A stretch of DNA of 34,782 nt, from NCBI GenBank assembly GCA_024636955.1, contig JAGXGB010000040.1, forward strand, positions 1 through 34,782, written 5' to 3'. Each line of letters starts with the position of its first letter. The first letter of the stretch is position 1. Below the pieces are notes generated by a model, which was not told where the DNA came from, made no database searches, and was given only the letters and a program-made list of their open reading frames with translations. The position numbers and the translations under genes were made by a program. The stretch is from Bacteroidales bacterium (GTDB lineage: Bacteria > Bacteroidota > Bacteroidia > Bacteroidales > Lentimicrobiaceae). Shown one piece after another: positions 1 through 7,684 of this stretch.

Positions 1-1
1 A

Positions 2-886
2 ATCACCCGCTATAGCCTGATAATTAAAAAACTCAGAAAACATCCTGCTACCTTTGACGAAATAGCTGATTATCTCGACCAGCAATCAGAATTGGAAGAA
101 TATAATTTCAATATCTCGAAAAGGACCTTTCAGCGGGATCTTAATGATATCAGAGAAGTATATAAGATTGATATTCAATATGACAGGTCACAGCAACATT
201 ACTATATCAGCGATGATGAGCATCCGGAGATCAATGAGCGCATACTTGAAGCTTTTGACACTTTTAATGCCCTTAACATGAGTGACAGGTTATCAAATGC
301 CATCTATTTTGAAAAGCGCAAACCGCAGGGCACAGAAAACCTGAATGGAGTATTACATGCTATAAGAAATGAGAAAAGGCTGAGGTTCAATTATCATTCA
401 TTTTGGGAAGAAGAACTCACAGACCGCATTGTTGAACCATATGCACTTAAAGAATTCGGGCATCGCTGGTACATTGTGGGGAACGATTCAAAGGATAATA
501 AGATAAAGACTTTTGGGTTGGACAGGTTGACTGATATGGAAATCTTAAAACAAAAGTTTGATTTTCCTTCAGATTTCAATGTAAACGAGTATTATCGCCA
601 TTGTTTTGGTATTATTAGTCCAAATTCGCCTAAACCATTTAATATTGAATTATGGTTTAATCCTGTACAGGGTAAGTATATTAAATCTCTACCCCTGCAT
701 GAATCACAGAAAGTACTAAGTGATTCAGACCAAGGTCTTACCATTGAACTTGAGTTATTCCTTACACATGATTTTCTTATGGAACTGCTTTCTTATGGTG
801 GTAATGTAAAAGTGATAAAACCAAAGGAACTGATAAACCTTGTAAAGTCAGCCTATCATGAAGGATTAGCTTTATATAGTGAATAA
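2..886 (+). CDS. WYL-domain transcriptional regulator, 5' end outside window
   Basis: The reading frame is open from the window edge, so the gene starts upstream. An internal TTG at 92 is not a convincing start, because the residues before it (ITRYSLIIKKLRKHPATF, then DEIADYL) look like the usual N-terminus of this family and continue into a DeoR-like helix-turn-helix (SKRTFQRDLNDI). The C-terminal half is the WYL ligand-sensing domain: a region around RLRFNYHSF, then GHRWYIVG (a WYI variant of the W-Y-L signature), then the conserved GLDRL. A WCX-like C-terminal extension follows. Proteins of this family are DNA-binding regulators that sense nucleic acid or nucleotide ligands. The target is unknown; the next genes lie on the other strand. 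The family call is firm, the role is not. Confidence 0.88.
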   Translation: MTRYSLIIKKLRKHPATFDEIADYLDQQSELEEYNFNISKRTFQRDLNDIREVYKIDIQYDRSQQHYYISDDEHPEINERILEAFDTFNALNMSDRLSNAIYFEKRKPQGTENLNGVLHAIRNEKRLRFNYHSFWEEELTDRIVEPYALKEFGHRWYIVGNDSKDNKIKTFGLDRLTDMEILKQKFDFPSDFNVNEYYRHCFGIISPNSPKPFNIELWFNPVQGKYIKSLPLHESQKVLSDSDQGLTIELELFLTHDFLMELLSYGGNVKVIKPKELINLVKSAYHEGLALYSE

Positions 887-944
887 TAAGTCAGAATAAA
901 ATCTGTGCAAGGAGGTGTCAGGGGAATTTGATACTGAGATCAGT

Positions 945-1283
945 TTAAACTAAGTCCTTTTTACCGATATTTTCAATTTTTAGTTTAAATACTTTTTTCC
1001 TCTCGTCAGATATCTCTATTTCATCTACAAATGTTTGGTCTTTAGTAACTTTGTTATTGAACGAAACATAAAGCCTGTCGAGATTGAGTTCAGGATGAAT
1101 ATCTGCAAATTGTCGGGCTAATTTCATAAGTTCCTTGGCCCTTGATTCAAGTGCGCTGGTATCACATAACCATTGGTGGAAATTCCAATACCCTTCTTCG
1201 TTGATGTTTCCATCGGGTGCTACAATTATTCCTTTTTTGCTGAAGGCTTCCAGCTGCTGATTCAACGATATTTTGAATGACAT
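945..1283 (-). CDS. hypothetical protein, 112 aa
   Basis: Not recognised. The frame can be extended to a TTG at 1310, but the ATG at 1283 (MSFKISLNQQ) is preferred because it gives a normal start and a sensible N-terminus. The product is soluble and mixed alpha/beta: a segment around GIIVAPDGNINEEGYWNFHQW, a helix rich in Ala, Lys and Leu, and a charged beta-like C-terminus (VDEIEISDERKKVFKLKIENIGKK). There is no signal peptide or membrane segment. It stands alone between the convergent WYL gene and the ergothioneine operon on its own strand, about 110 nt downstream of the methyltransferase gene, so it could be co-transcribed with it. No function is proposed. Confidence 0.6.
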   Translation of the reverse strand: MSFKISLNQQLEAFSKKGIIVAPDGNINEEGYWNFHQWLCDTSALESRAKELMKLARQFADIHPELNLDRLYVSFNNKVTKDQTFVDEIEISDERKKVFKLKIENIGKKDLV

Positions 1284-1392
1284 GGCAAGTGGCTTTGTTG
1301 TATTAGACAATACAAAAAAACACGTAGAATGTTCTGGCTGTTTCTCGTTTTTTTAGAGAATTTAAAATTTTAGGTTGAGTTGAAATAAAAAT

Positions 1393-2361
1393 TTATTCCT
1401 TGATCCACAATGAATTAGCAAAATAGCGCCGATTGTCAAAAAAGTGTCCATTAATAGCGAATCCATATTTGTTAGCAAGCTGTTCAATGCTCTCAATATC
1501 AAATTTCCGGGACACTTCCATGAATATCGGTTCCCATTGACTAAACTTAAATCGGCTATCTAAAGCTTTAATGTGCACTTCATGTTCGCTGTTTGAAACC
1601 AAAAAGCTTTTAACCTCTCCTGTATGTGGATCATAATTAGTATAATGCTCAAACCTGTGAATTTCAAAATTTGCATCAAGTTCACGGTTGATACGAGTTA
1701 AGAGGTTCAAGTTGAATTGTGCAGTGCGGCCATGTGGATCTTCATAGGCTGGCATGATCACAGCAGGAGACTTTTTGAGATCGAAGCCAATGAGGACTTT
1801 GTCGCCTTTATTTGCAATAGATAATAGTTGCATCATGAACTTATGTAATTCATCATCTGGGAAATTGCCGATATTAGAGCCAAGAAACAATATGGCCTTG
1901 CGAATACCAGCATGACCATTGAGTTGTTTAATGATACTGAAATAATCTCCTGTTCGTGGTTCCACATTAAGAGTTGGCATTTCCTGCTTTAAACTTTTTA
2001 CCAACAACTCATTCGCTTTTGAGCTAATGTCAACCGGTATATAGGTAAATTTTATTTGCGAAGCGAGAAGTTCTCTTAGTAATACCTTGGTTTTAAGTCC
2101 GTCGCCCGATCCTAATTCTATGATTTCAAGATTGTGAGGATTGCCATAATTAAACGCATTTGCCAGAGCTTCAGCATGAATATTAAAAATCTCTTGCTCA
2201 CATTGGGTCAGATAGTATTCCGGCATCTGCATTATTTGTTGGAAAATCCTGCTCCCCGCATCATCGTAAAAATATTTGGGAAGCAAGAATTTTGGCCTTG
2301 AATTTAGCCCTCTGAGCGTATCGGTGGCAATATTGGAAATTATATCAGTTTGTTTTATCAT
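1393..2361 (-). CDS. egtD: L-histidine N-alpha-methyltransferase (EgtD/EanA family)
   Basis: SAM-dependent enzyme expected to trimethylate histidine to hercynine, the first step of ergothioneine synthesis. The family signature is clear: PKYFYDDAGSRIF near residue 28, PEYYLTQ near 47, the SAM-binding loop ELGSGDGLKT (82-91), FLGSNIGNF (159-167), AYEDP with FNLNLLTRIN (205-225), and FMEVSRKF (280-287). Asn166, Tyr206, Glu282 and Ser284 fall where, from memory, histidine-contacting residues of the mycobacterial enzyme are numbered. The length of 322 aa is normal. It starts 2 nt after the stop of the rhodanese gene, so the two form an operon. No EgtB-type oxygen-dependent sulfoxide synthase is in the window; the partner suggests the anaerobic route (EanA). 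Confidence 0.92.
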   Translation of the reverse strand: MIKQTDIISNIATDTLRGLNSRPKFLLPKYFYDDAGSRIFQQIMQMPEYYLTQCEQEIFNIHAEALANAFNYGNPHNLEIIELGSGDGLKTKVLLRELLASQIKFTYIPVDISSKANELLVKSLKQEMPTLNVEPRTGDYFSIIKQLNGHAGIRKAILFLGSNIGNFPDDELHKFMMQLLSIANKGDKVLIGFDLKKSPAVIMPAYEDPHGRTAQFNLNLLTRINRELDANFEIHRFEHYTNYDPHTGEVKSFLVSNSEHEVHIKALDSRFKFSQWEPIFMEVSRKFDIESIEQLANKYGFAINGHFFDNRRYFANSLWIKE

Positions 2362-2363
2362 AA

Positions 2364-3641
2364 CTATTTTGATTTGCCAGTTTCATATGGATTATTAGGA
2401 TCATTACTCCATTCAAACCAGCCGCCGTCAAATACAGCAATATCGGGCCAACCCATGAGCCAGGCATTGTAGAATGCTTCACTGCCACGCCATCCTGTAC
2501 CACAATAGAAAGCCAGACGTTTATCAGGTGTTATTCCTGACTTAAGCCATATTTCTTCAATTTCATGATATTCACGCGTAGTATGATCATTATTCCTGTA
2601 ATTTTCCATGTGATATGCATCGGTTCCACAGTCAGCAAATACAGCACCCGGTATTCTTCCTTTCTTCTCAATGTAGTTGTATCCACTAACTTCGCCTAAA
2701 AATTCAGGAAGACTTCTAACGCAAACGAGTTCTGCCTTTTCGGATAAAAGCAGTCTTTTTGCTTCCGTAATATCTACTGCAAGACCAGGCTTAACAGGAA
2801 TGGTTGCCCCGAAGTTAGTCGCTGGTTTTCGTGGCACGTCTTCGGTATAGATTTCGTAACCAGCATTTTGCCAGGCGAGGAATCCACCATTAAGCACTCT
2901 TACATCCTTTACACCAGCATAAAGCATTATGAAAGCACAGCGGATAGCGGCGATATCACCGGCTGCACTGCCCGGAAAATCGTCAGCATTATCAGGAAAC
3001 ATAAATTTACCATAAAGTACAATAGTGCTTTCGGAAGTAATGCCATGTTGCAACAAAGCATGCTCAAGTTCTTCAGGCGAGCGGCGATTCCATGTTTCAG
3101 GGGCTTCAAGAGCAAGGGTATCAATATCAATTGCTCCTGATATATGACCACTAAGATATGCATCACGATTACGGTAATGCGCGTGGCAGATAATGATATC
3201 ACTAAGTGGCGATTCAGAAACCTCAAGTCCTTGAATAGCCGCATTCAGCCAGTTAGGATATACCAGGTTTTTATATCTGGGAAGGAATTCCATGGGGTAA
3301 GAGTCATTGGCCGACCATTCGGTAAGAAATAGTGGATATGTGCTGATATTGTCATATCCCGCTCTTATAAAGTAATCACCTAAAATGTTCAGATCATTAT
3401 CAGGATACCCATACAGTATGATTTTATGGTCAGGTAGAATGTTCTTTGACCTGACAATCTCAATCCAATCAATATAAGTAGTCCATTCATGAGGAAGGCT
3501 TTTTGCCCCTTTAATGTGCCCGCCCCTTTTTTCTTCTTTTAATTTCCAGCCGTTATAGGCCTCAACAGGGCGTACATCTATGACCATGACATCTGGATTA
3601 GCCAGAGACTGGTATAATTCATGCGTGGTTATTTGCTTCAT
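2364..3641 (-). CDS. eanB: EanB-like rhodanese, hercynine sulfurtransferase (anaerobic ergothioneine synthesis)
   Basis: 425-aa protein made of three rhodanese-like domains (about 1-115, 130-265 and 285-418). The first two have no cysteine at the catalytic-loop position (YGYPDND near 77; YGKFMFPDN near 210). The third has the loop CGTGWR with Cys380. In Chlorobium EanB, the enzyme that inserts sulfur directly into hercynine, the catalytic loop is, from memory, the same and its cysteine is Cys412 with Tyr353 as proton donor. The same 59-residue spacing here lands on Tyr321 (SGYNYIEKKG). It lies 2 nt before the EgtD/EanA gene, which makes the assignment much stronger than a generic thiosulfate sulfurtransferase call. 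It is probably cytoplasmic, as no signal peptide is seen. Sulfur donor and activity are inferred. Confidence 0.82.
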   Translation of the reverse strand: MKQITTHELYQSLANPDVMVIDVRPVEAYNGWKLKEEKRGGHIKGAKSLPHEWTTYIDWIEIVRSKNILPDHKIILYGYPDNDLNILGDYFIRAGYDNISTYPLFLTEWSANDSYPMEFLPRYKNLVYPNWLNAAIQGLEVSESPLSDIIICHAHYRNRDAYLSGHISGAIDIDTLALEAPETWNRRSPEELEHALLQHGITSESTIVLYGKFMFPDNADDFPGSAAGDIAAIRCAFIMLYAGVKDVRVLNGGFLAWQNAGYEIYTEDVPRKPATNFGATIPVKPGLAVDITEAKRLLLSEKAELVCVRSLPEFLGEVSGYNYIEKKGRIPGAVFADCGTDAYHMENYRNNDHTTREYHEIEEIWLKSGITPDKRLAFYCGTGWRGSEAFYNAWLMGWPDIAVFDGGWFEWSNDPNNPYETGKSK

Positions 3642-3643
3642 CT

Positions 3644-3681
3644 ATACTCCATTTAAGTTTTAAACTTAATATATGGAGTAT
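3644..3681. promoter_or_regulatory. long inverted repeat directly before eanB
   Basis: The left arm reads ATACTCCAT then TTAAGTTT. The centre is a single T at 3661. The right arm reads AAACTTAA, three extra bases TAT, then ATGGAGTAT. All 17 positions of each arm match apart from the 3-nt bulge. It ends 2 nt from the eanB start codon, so it is either an operator overlapping the leader or an RNA hairpin that would bury the ribosome-binding region. There is no T-run to suggest a terminator. Confidence 0.6.
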
Positions 3682-3746
3682 TGTTTAAGCAGCGTTTACA
3701 ATAAAGGAATTTGAGTAGTTGTAGAGGATAAGATGAGATAGGATAT

Positions 3747-3953
3747 TTACTTTCTCTTGTCGAGTTCCCTTAAAGTATCAATAACGGCCTGAACATGTGT
3801 AATCGCTTCGTCAGCTTTTGCTCCTTCTTCAGGAGTTGTTTCCAAAGGGGAATTACCTGTTGATAGCCGTGATTGCAGCTGCCTTTTAAGATTTTCCAAC
3901 TTGTCAATGTGTTTGGCGAATGGATTGGTATAAAACCTGTTAAAAGTGTACAT
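3747..3953 (-). CDS. small hypothetical helical protein, 68 aa
   Basis: Not recognised. It has an ATG start at 3953 and a clean stop. The N-terminus is aromatic (MYTFNRFYTNPFAKHI), followed by two predicted helices (DKLENLKRQLQSRL and KADEAITHVQAVIDTLRELDK) joined by a Pro/Thr-rich loop. It is soluble and has no cysteine. It lies upstream of eanB on the same strand with about 105 nt between. Coding-like composition and the ordered helical pattern support a real gene, but its function is unknown. Confidence 0.5.
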   Translation of the reverse strand: MYTFNRFYTNPFAKHIDKLENLKRQLQSRLSTGNSPLETTPEEGAKADEAITHVQAVIDTLRELDKRK

Positions 3954-4114
3954 AATTGATTTCTTTATTTATATCCAATTTGCAAAGATAATATATATAT
4001 TCGCAAGAAAGTATATTATGATAAAAATATTTTTGAAAGAATTCATGAAAACCTTGATGCTGTAATTAATTCTCTTTCAGACAAACTTATTTGTTTCTTG
4101 TTAATACTTTTGTG

Positions 4115-4534
4115 ATGACAAAAAATAAAAAACCTGAAATATATAGTACAAAAGTCACATACTCGCTCTTGATTCTTCGAGTAATAAGCGGTGGATTTAT
4201 GCTTACACACGGTATGCCTAAGCTCCTAAAATTTATGAATGGACCACCTTTTGAGTTTAGCGATCCAATTGGAATTGGAGTCACTGCATCTTTAGTACTC
4301 ACTATTTTTGCCGAGGTTATTTGCGCTGTATTAATTATAGGTGGATTATACACAAGACTTGCATCTGTTCCACTAATTATCACCATGGCGGTGGCTGCTT
4401 TTATCGTTCATGCGCAAGACGCATTCTTTGCTAAGGAAATGCCATTGCTATACCTTTCAATTTTTATTGTTATTGCCATAGTTGGACCTGGTAGGATTTC
4501 AATTGACAGGTTAATTGAATCGAAAAAGCGTTGA
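4115..4534 (+). CDS. DoxX family membrane protein
   Basis: 139-aa integral membrane protein with four predicted membrane helices. It matches the DoxX pattern: LLILRVISGGFMLTHGMPKL in helix 1, a loop with Gly-Pro-Pro-Phe, FAEVICAVLIIGGLYTRLASVPL in helices 2-3, MAVAAFIVHAQDAF, and a final helix LYLSIFIVIAIVGPG. The frame extends back to a TTG at 4091, but the ATG at 4115 (MTKNKKPEIYS) is the likely start. Family members are quinone- or redox-linked inner-membrane proteins whose precise role is mostly undefined. It stands alone, 49 nt before the ligase gene on the same strand. Confidence 0.85.
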   Translation: MTKNKKPEIYSTKVTYSLLILRVISGGFMLTHGMPKLLKFMNGPPFEFSDPIGIGVTASLVLTIFAEVICAVLIIGGLYTRLASVPLIITMAVAAFIVHAQDAFFAKEMPLLYLSIFIVIAIVGPGRISIDRLIESKKR

Positions 4535-4583
4535 ACGACAAACCACTTGTTTCTAACGTTTAAATAGATAGAAGATACTTTCT

Positions 4584-5885
4584 ATGGTAAAAAAGCAAAA
4601 AACTCCTGTTGAAAAGCGAATAACTCTTGTTGAAAAGCGAATAACTCTTGTTGAAAAACAAAAAACTCCTGTTGGTAGTAAGCTGTCGACATTACTTAAA
4701 AAGGGAAGCAAGCAACAATTTTATACAAGTGTAAAGCCCATGCTGGCATCATTGGTTGATAAACCTTTCGACGCTGACGGTTGGGTTTATGAAGTTAAAT
4801 GGGATGGTTATCGTGCTGTTGCTTTTCTAAAAGATGATCAGATAGAATTAAAATCAAGAAATAATAAATCACTCAATGTGAAATTCTACTCTATAAGTAA
4901 AGCGCTGGCTGAATGGAGTGTAAATGCAATAGTTGATGGAGAAATTGTTGCGGTAGATGAAGATGGTTCAGCAAATTTCAGTGCCTTGCAGAATTGGAGG
5001 AGTGAGGCTGATGGAGAATTGGTGTATTATTTATTTGATATACTTTGGTATGATGGTATCGATGTAAAAGGGCTTCCCTTAACAGAAAGAAAAGAAATAC
5101 TTAACAGCATTATTCCTGAGGACTCCATTATCAGGGTAAGTAATGACTTTCAAACATCGGGTATTGAATTCCTTGAAGTAGCTAGAAAAATGGGTTTGGA
5201 AGGAATTATGGCTAAAAGGGACAGCAGCATATATCAACCCGGAAACAGAAATAGAGATTGGCTTAAGATAAAGGCTAATTTTAGGCAGGAGGTTGTAATA
5301 GGTGGTTACACCTTAAATGAAGGAAGTCGTAAACCCTTTAGTTCGTTGCTGGTTGGGGTATTTGAAAAAGGTAAGTATATATACACAGGTCATATTGGTA
5401 CAGGATTTAGTACTAAGACCCAACGCGATATGTTGGAGCAGTTTAATCCCCTTATCATTGATAAATCACCTTTTGATGAAAAGCCAGATGTAAACAAGCC
5501 AAGTCGGTTTCGCCCTAATCCCCCTAACGCAACTGCAACATGGCTTAAGCCTGAACTTGTTTGCGAGGTTAGTTTTACAGAGATGACTAATGATGGGGTA
5601 ATGCGACATCCTTCGTTTAAAGGAATGAGGAGCGATAAATTGGCTAAAGAAGTAGTTCTTGAAACCGAAACCGAGACAACTGAAGTTTTAAAAAATGAAT
5701 CGGAGGTAATCACTGCCGATAACAAAGCGTCCGGCAAAAGTAAAAAACAGTCAAAACAGGAAATTCATAAAGAACTGTCAGAACAGGAAATTCATAAAGA
5801 ACTGTCAGAACAAACAGAGGGGAAAGAGTTACCTGTTAAAATTTTAAAGCCCAGAGGAAAGCTAAAAAAAAAGAACCCTGCTTAA
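4584..5885 (+). CDS. ligD: ATP-dependent DNA ligase, LigD ligase domain only
   Basis: 433 aa. The nucleotidyltransferase core runs about 45-240: motif I EVKWDGYR with nucleophile Lys72, SRNNKSLN near 91, DGEIVAVD (118-125), motif III YYLFDILWYDG (148-158), motif IV EGIMAKR (206-212) and motif V WLKIK (226-230). The OB fold follows (241-355) with FTEMTNDGVMRHPSFKGMR. This is the ligase module of LigD, the bacterial end-joining enzyme. Usual LigD in this phylum also has phosphoesterase and polymerase modules. Here the N-terminus is a short lysine-rich repeat with no phosphoesterase domain, and the C-terminus ends in charged repeats right after a run of nine A bases, with a polymerase-domain remnant in another frame behind it. 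The ligase module itself looks intact. No Ku gene is in the window. Confidence 0.88.
   Translation: MVKKQKTPVEKRITLVEKRITLVEKQKTPVGSKLSTLLKKGSKQQFYTSVKPMLASLVDKPFDADGWVYEVKWDGYRAVAFLKDDQIELKSRNNKSLNVKFYSISKALAEWSVNAIVDGEIVAVDEDGSANFSALQNWRSEADGELVYYLFDILWYDGIDVKGLPLTERKEILNSIIPEDSIIRVSNDFQTSGIEFLEVARKMGLEGIMAKRDSSIYQPGNRNRDWLKIKANFRQEVVIGGYTLNEGSRKPFSSLLVGVFEKGKYIYTGHIGTGFSTKTQRDMLEQFNPLIIDKSPFDEKPDVNKPSRFRPNPPNATATWLKPELVCEVSFTEMTNDGVMRHPSFKGMRSDKLAKEVVLETETETTEVLKNESEVITADNKASGKSKKQSKQEIHKELSEQEIHKELSEQTEGKELPVKILKPRGKLKKKNPA
4590..4673 (+). repeat. 21-bp tandem repeat, four units, inside ligD
   Basis: Four consecutive 21-bp units code for seven-residue repeats of the type VEKRITL / VEKQKTP at the very start of the ligase. 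Units 2 and 3 are identical (GAAAAGCGAATAACTCTTGTT in parts); units 1 and 4 are variants of each other. Length change in whole units keeps the frame. Confidence 0.9.
5757..5810 (+). repeat. 27-bp perfect tandem duplication inside ligD
   Basis: Two identical adjacent 27-bp units (5757-5783 and 5784-5810) code for two copies of QEIHKELSE in the hydrophilic C-terminal tail of the ligase. Perfect identity indicates a recent duplication. Confidence 0.92.
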
Positions 5886-6015
5886 TCCAAAAGATAAAAC
5901 CCAGGTTAGGAATGTAGGTGCGTTTGAGCTTAAATTTACAAACCTCCATAAAATGTATTGGCCCGATGAAAAGGTAACCAAACGTGACTTGATAAACTAC
6001 TACTATAGGGGTTAG
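5872..6015 (+). pseudogene. ligD: remnant of LigD polymerase domain, frameshifted and truncated
   Basis: In the frame one base off from the ligase gene, translation after the A9 run (5864-5872) gives LLNPKDKTQVRNVGAF, ELKFTNLHKMYWPDEK, VTKRDLINYYYRG and then a stop (TAG at 6013-6015). LTNLxKxYWPxExxTKxDLIxYY is the hallmark start of the LigD primase/polymerase module. The rest of that roughly 300-residue domain is missing. A length change in the A9 tract would join it to the ligase frame. So an ancestral ligase-polymerase fusion was cut short by a deletion and then frameshifted, or these events happened in the other order. What follows it is a decayed copy of the rmuC 3' end. Confidence 0.78.
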
Positions 6016-6096
6016 TTCTCCGACAATCTGCATTTTACAGTTGCTATCATGATGGCCGGATCAATTATCTGACCAACTTTTACTTCGGTTGTCGGG
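6009..6096 (-). repeat. two decayed tandem copies of the rmuC 3' end
   Basis: Read on the minus strand, the end of rmuC (from about 6130 to its stop at 6098) is followed by two diverged copies of the same stretch. One is centred near 6056-6096 (shared CTGACC at 6069-6074 and 6107-6112 on the plus strand). One is near 6009-6050, with GGGTTAGTTCTCC matching GGATTAATTCTCC and keeping a TAA stop preceded by Glu-Asn. Offsets are about 38 and 86 nt, about 43 nt per copy on average. Confidence 0.6.
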
Positions 6097-6097
6097 A

Positions 6098-7684
6098 TTA
6101 ATTCTCCTGACCAGCTTCTATTTCAAGTTGGCCGGTAAGAGCATTAGTAAGTTCATCAGTATCATCTGCTTCAATTCCTGATAATTCCTGAGTTGTATCT
6201 AAGTCCTTTTTTGTTTTGAGGCCTAAGTCTTTCAGTTTTTTAGCTTGACCTACAAGGTTGTCATTACCACTAGCGAGTTGCTTATGTGCATCAGTATACT
6301 TTTTCTTAGCCTTATCAAGCTGCACACCAATATCCTCGAGGTTTGAAACGAAACCAACGAATTTGTCAAACATTTTAGCTCCACGCTCAGCAATTTTCAT
6401 GGCGTTCTGGTTTTGATATTCTCTTTTCCAGAGGTCAACTATTAATTTTAGTGAAGTAATCATGTTGGTGGGGTTCATCAGGAGTATCCTTCTCTTGTAG
6501 GCATATTCCCAAAGCCCTGAATTACCTTGCATTGCAGCAATATAGGCTGGTTCACTGGGTATAAACATCATAACAAAATCAAGCGAATTGCTGTAATCAT
6601 CATATCCTTTTTTGCTTAGGCTGTCGATATGGTTTTTGATAGCCTTCACATGATTCTGTTGTTCAACTTGCTGTGTTTCGACATCGCCTGCCTCGAGATA
6701 TCTTAAGAAAGAGTTTAACGACACTTTTGAATCGATTATTACACTACGATTATCAGGATACTTTATAATTGCGTCAGGTCTCATTTTTTTATCTTCTGAA
6801 TCAGAGCGCATTGGATTGCCATTTAGATCAAGCAATTGCTCCTGCATAAAATACTCATGGTCTTTACGTAACCCTGACATTTCAAGTATGTGCTCAAGTA
6901 TCATCTCACCCCAATCGCCCTGAGTCTTAGCTTCACCCTTCAGCGCCTTTGTGAGGTTTTGTGCATCTTCACTTATCTTCTGATTGAGGTCGGCCAGTTC
7001 TTTTACCTTTTCCCCTAAAGAGAATCTCTCTTTAGATTCTTTGATATAAACATCCTCAACCTTCTGTTTGAAATCGGCAATATTTTTTCCAAGTGGCTCA
7101 AGTATAGCTGAAAGGTTAGTTTTATTCAGTTCCGTAAACTTTTGTGTCTTAGTATCCAGTATCTTGTTGGCTATGTTTTCAAATTCAAGATTGAATTTTT
7201 TCATTAGAAGCTCCATTTCAGTTTTCTGAGTTTCGAGCTTTTCATTCAAAGCTTTATTATTAGCAATTTCTGTGGCAAGTTTATTATTAATGCTATCAGA
7301 TGATTCTTTAATGCTCCGCATCTCTTTATTAAGGTTCCCAATTTCTGTATTCTTTTCTAATAATGTATTATTTGCAGATGTGAACCTGGCTTCAGATGTT
7401 GCCAATTGATTGTAAGTGTTCTTCAGGTCTTCTGTTACGCATGTAAGTTTTTCTTCCAATTGCAGTATCTGATTTTGTTTTTCTTTTTGCAGATTTTCTA
7501 AGTGCTGCAATTGTGTGTCACTTGAAGCTTTATGCGATGCAAACATCCGATCAAGATCATTATACTTACTTGAAGAGTCTTCAAGCTCTTTTTTACCCGA
7601 GGATGTTGACCTAAGTCGTGCTGTTAACCATCCTAATAGAACTCCCAGTATTAGTCCAGAGAAAATGTAGATCAATATCATCAT
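6098..7684 (-). CDS. rmuC: DNA recombination protein RmuC
   Basis: 528 aa. An N-terminal membrane anchor (about 2-24, ILIYIFSGLILGVLLGWL) is followed by a long coiled coil (about 30-200, rich in Glu, Lys, Asn and Leu) and the RmuC domain (about 210-480), which includes GDWGEMILEHILEMSGL, the basic stretch MRPDAIIKYPDNRSVIIDSKVSLNSF, DFVMMFIPSEPAY and RRILLMNPTNMITSLKLI. RmuC is a predicted nuclease-fold protein that limits DNA inversions or rearrangements at short inverted repeats. The length fits the family. The gene converges with ligD, and its last codons are the source of the decayed copies between the two genes. The 294 nt upstream is shared with the divergent Rrf2 gene. Confidence 0.92.
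   Translation of the reverse strand: MMILIYIFSGLILGVLLGWLTARLRSTSSGKKELEDSSSKYNDLDRMFASHKASSDTQLQHLENLQKEKQNQILQLEEKLTCVTEDLKNTYNQLATSEARFTSANNTLLEKNTEIGNLNKEMRSIKESSDSINNKLATEIANNKALNEKLETQKTEMELLMKKFNLEFENIANKILDTKTQKFTELNKTNLSAILEPLGKNIADFKQKVEDVYIKESKERFSLGEKVKELADLNQKISEDAQNLTKALKGEAKTQGDWGEMILEHILEMSGLRKDHEYFMQEQLLDLNGNPMRSDSEDKKMRPDAIIKYPDNRSVIIDSKVSLNSFLRYLEAGDVETQQVEQQNHVKAIKNHIDSLSKKGYDDYSNSLDFVMMFIPSEPAYIAAMQGNSGLWEYAYKRRILLMNPTNMITSLKLIVDLWKREYQNQNAMKIAERGAKMFDKFVGFVSNLEDIGVQLDKAKKKYTDAHKQLASGNDNLVGQAKKLKDLGLKTKKDLDTTQELSGIEADDTDELTNALTGQLEIEAGQEN

Noticed and set aside
2927-3244. 105-codon minus-strand ORF inside eanB
   Set aside because: It runs in another frame over the second rhodanese domain of eanB, whose frame has clear domain signatures. 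It is a shadow.
2364-3641. Ordinary thiosulfate or 3-mercaptopyruvate sulfurtransferase
   Set aside because: Those have two domains of about 280 residues in total; this one has three domains, a CGTGWR loop and an EgtD-type partner 2 nt away, so EanB fits better.
5864-5872. A9 run as a programmed frameshift joining ligase and polymerase
   Set aside because: Slippage would add only about 45 residues before a stop, far short of a functional polymerase domain, so a decayed relic is the simpler reading.
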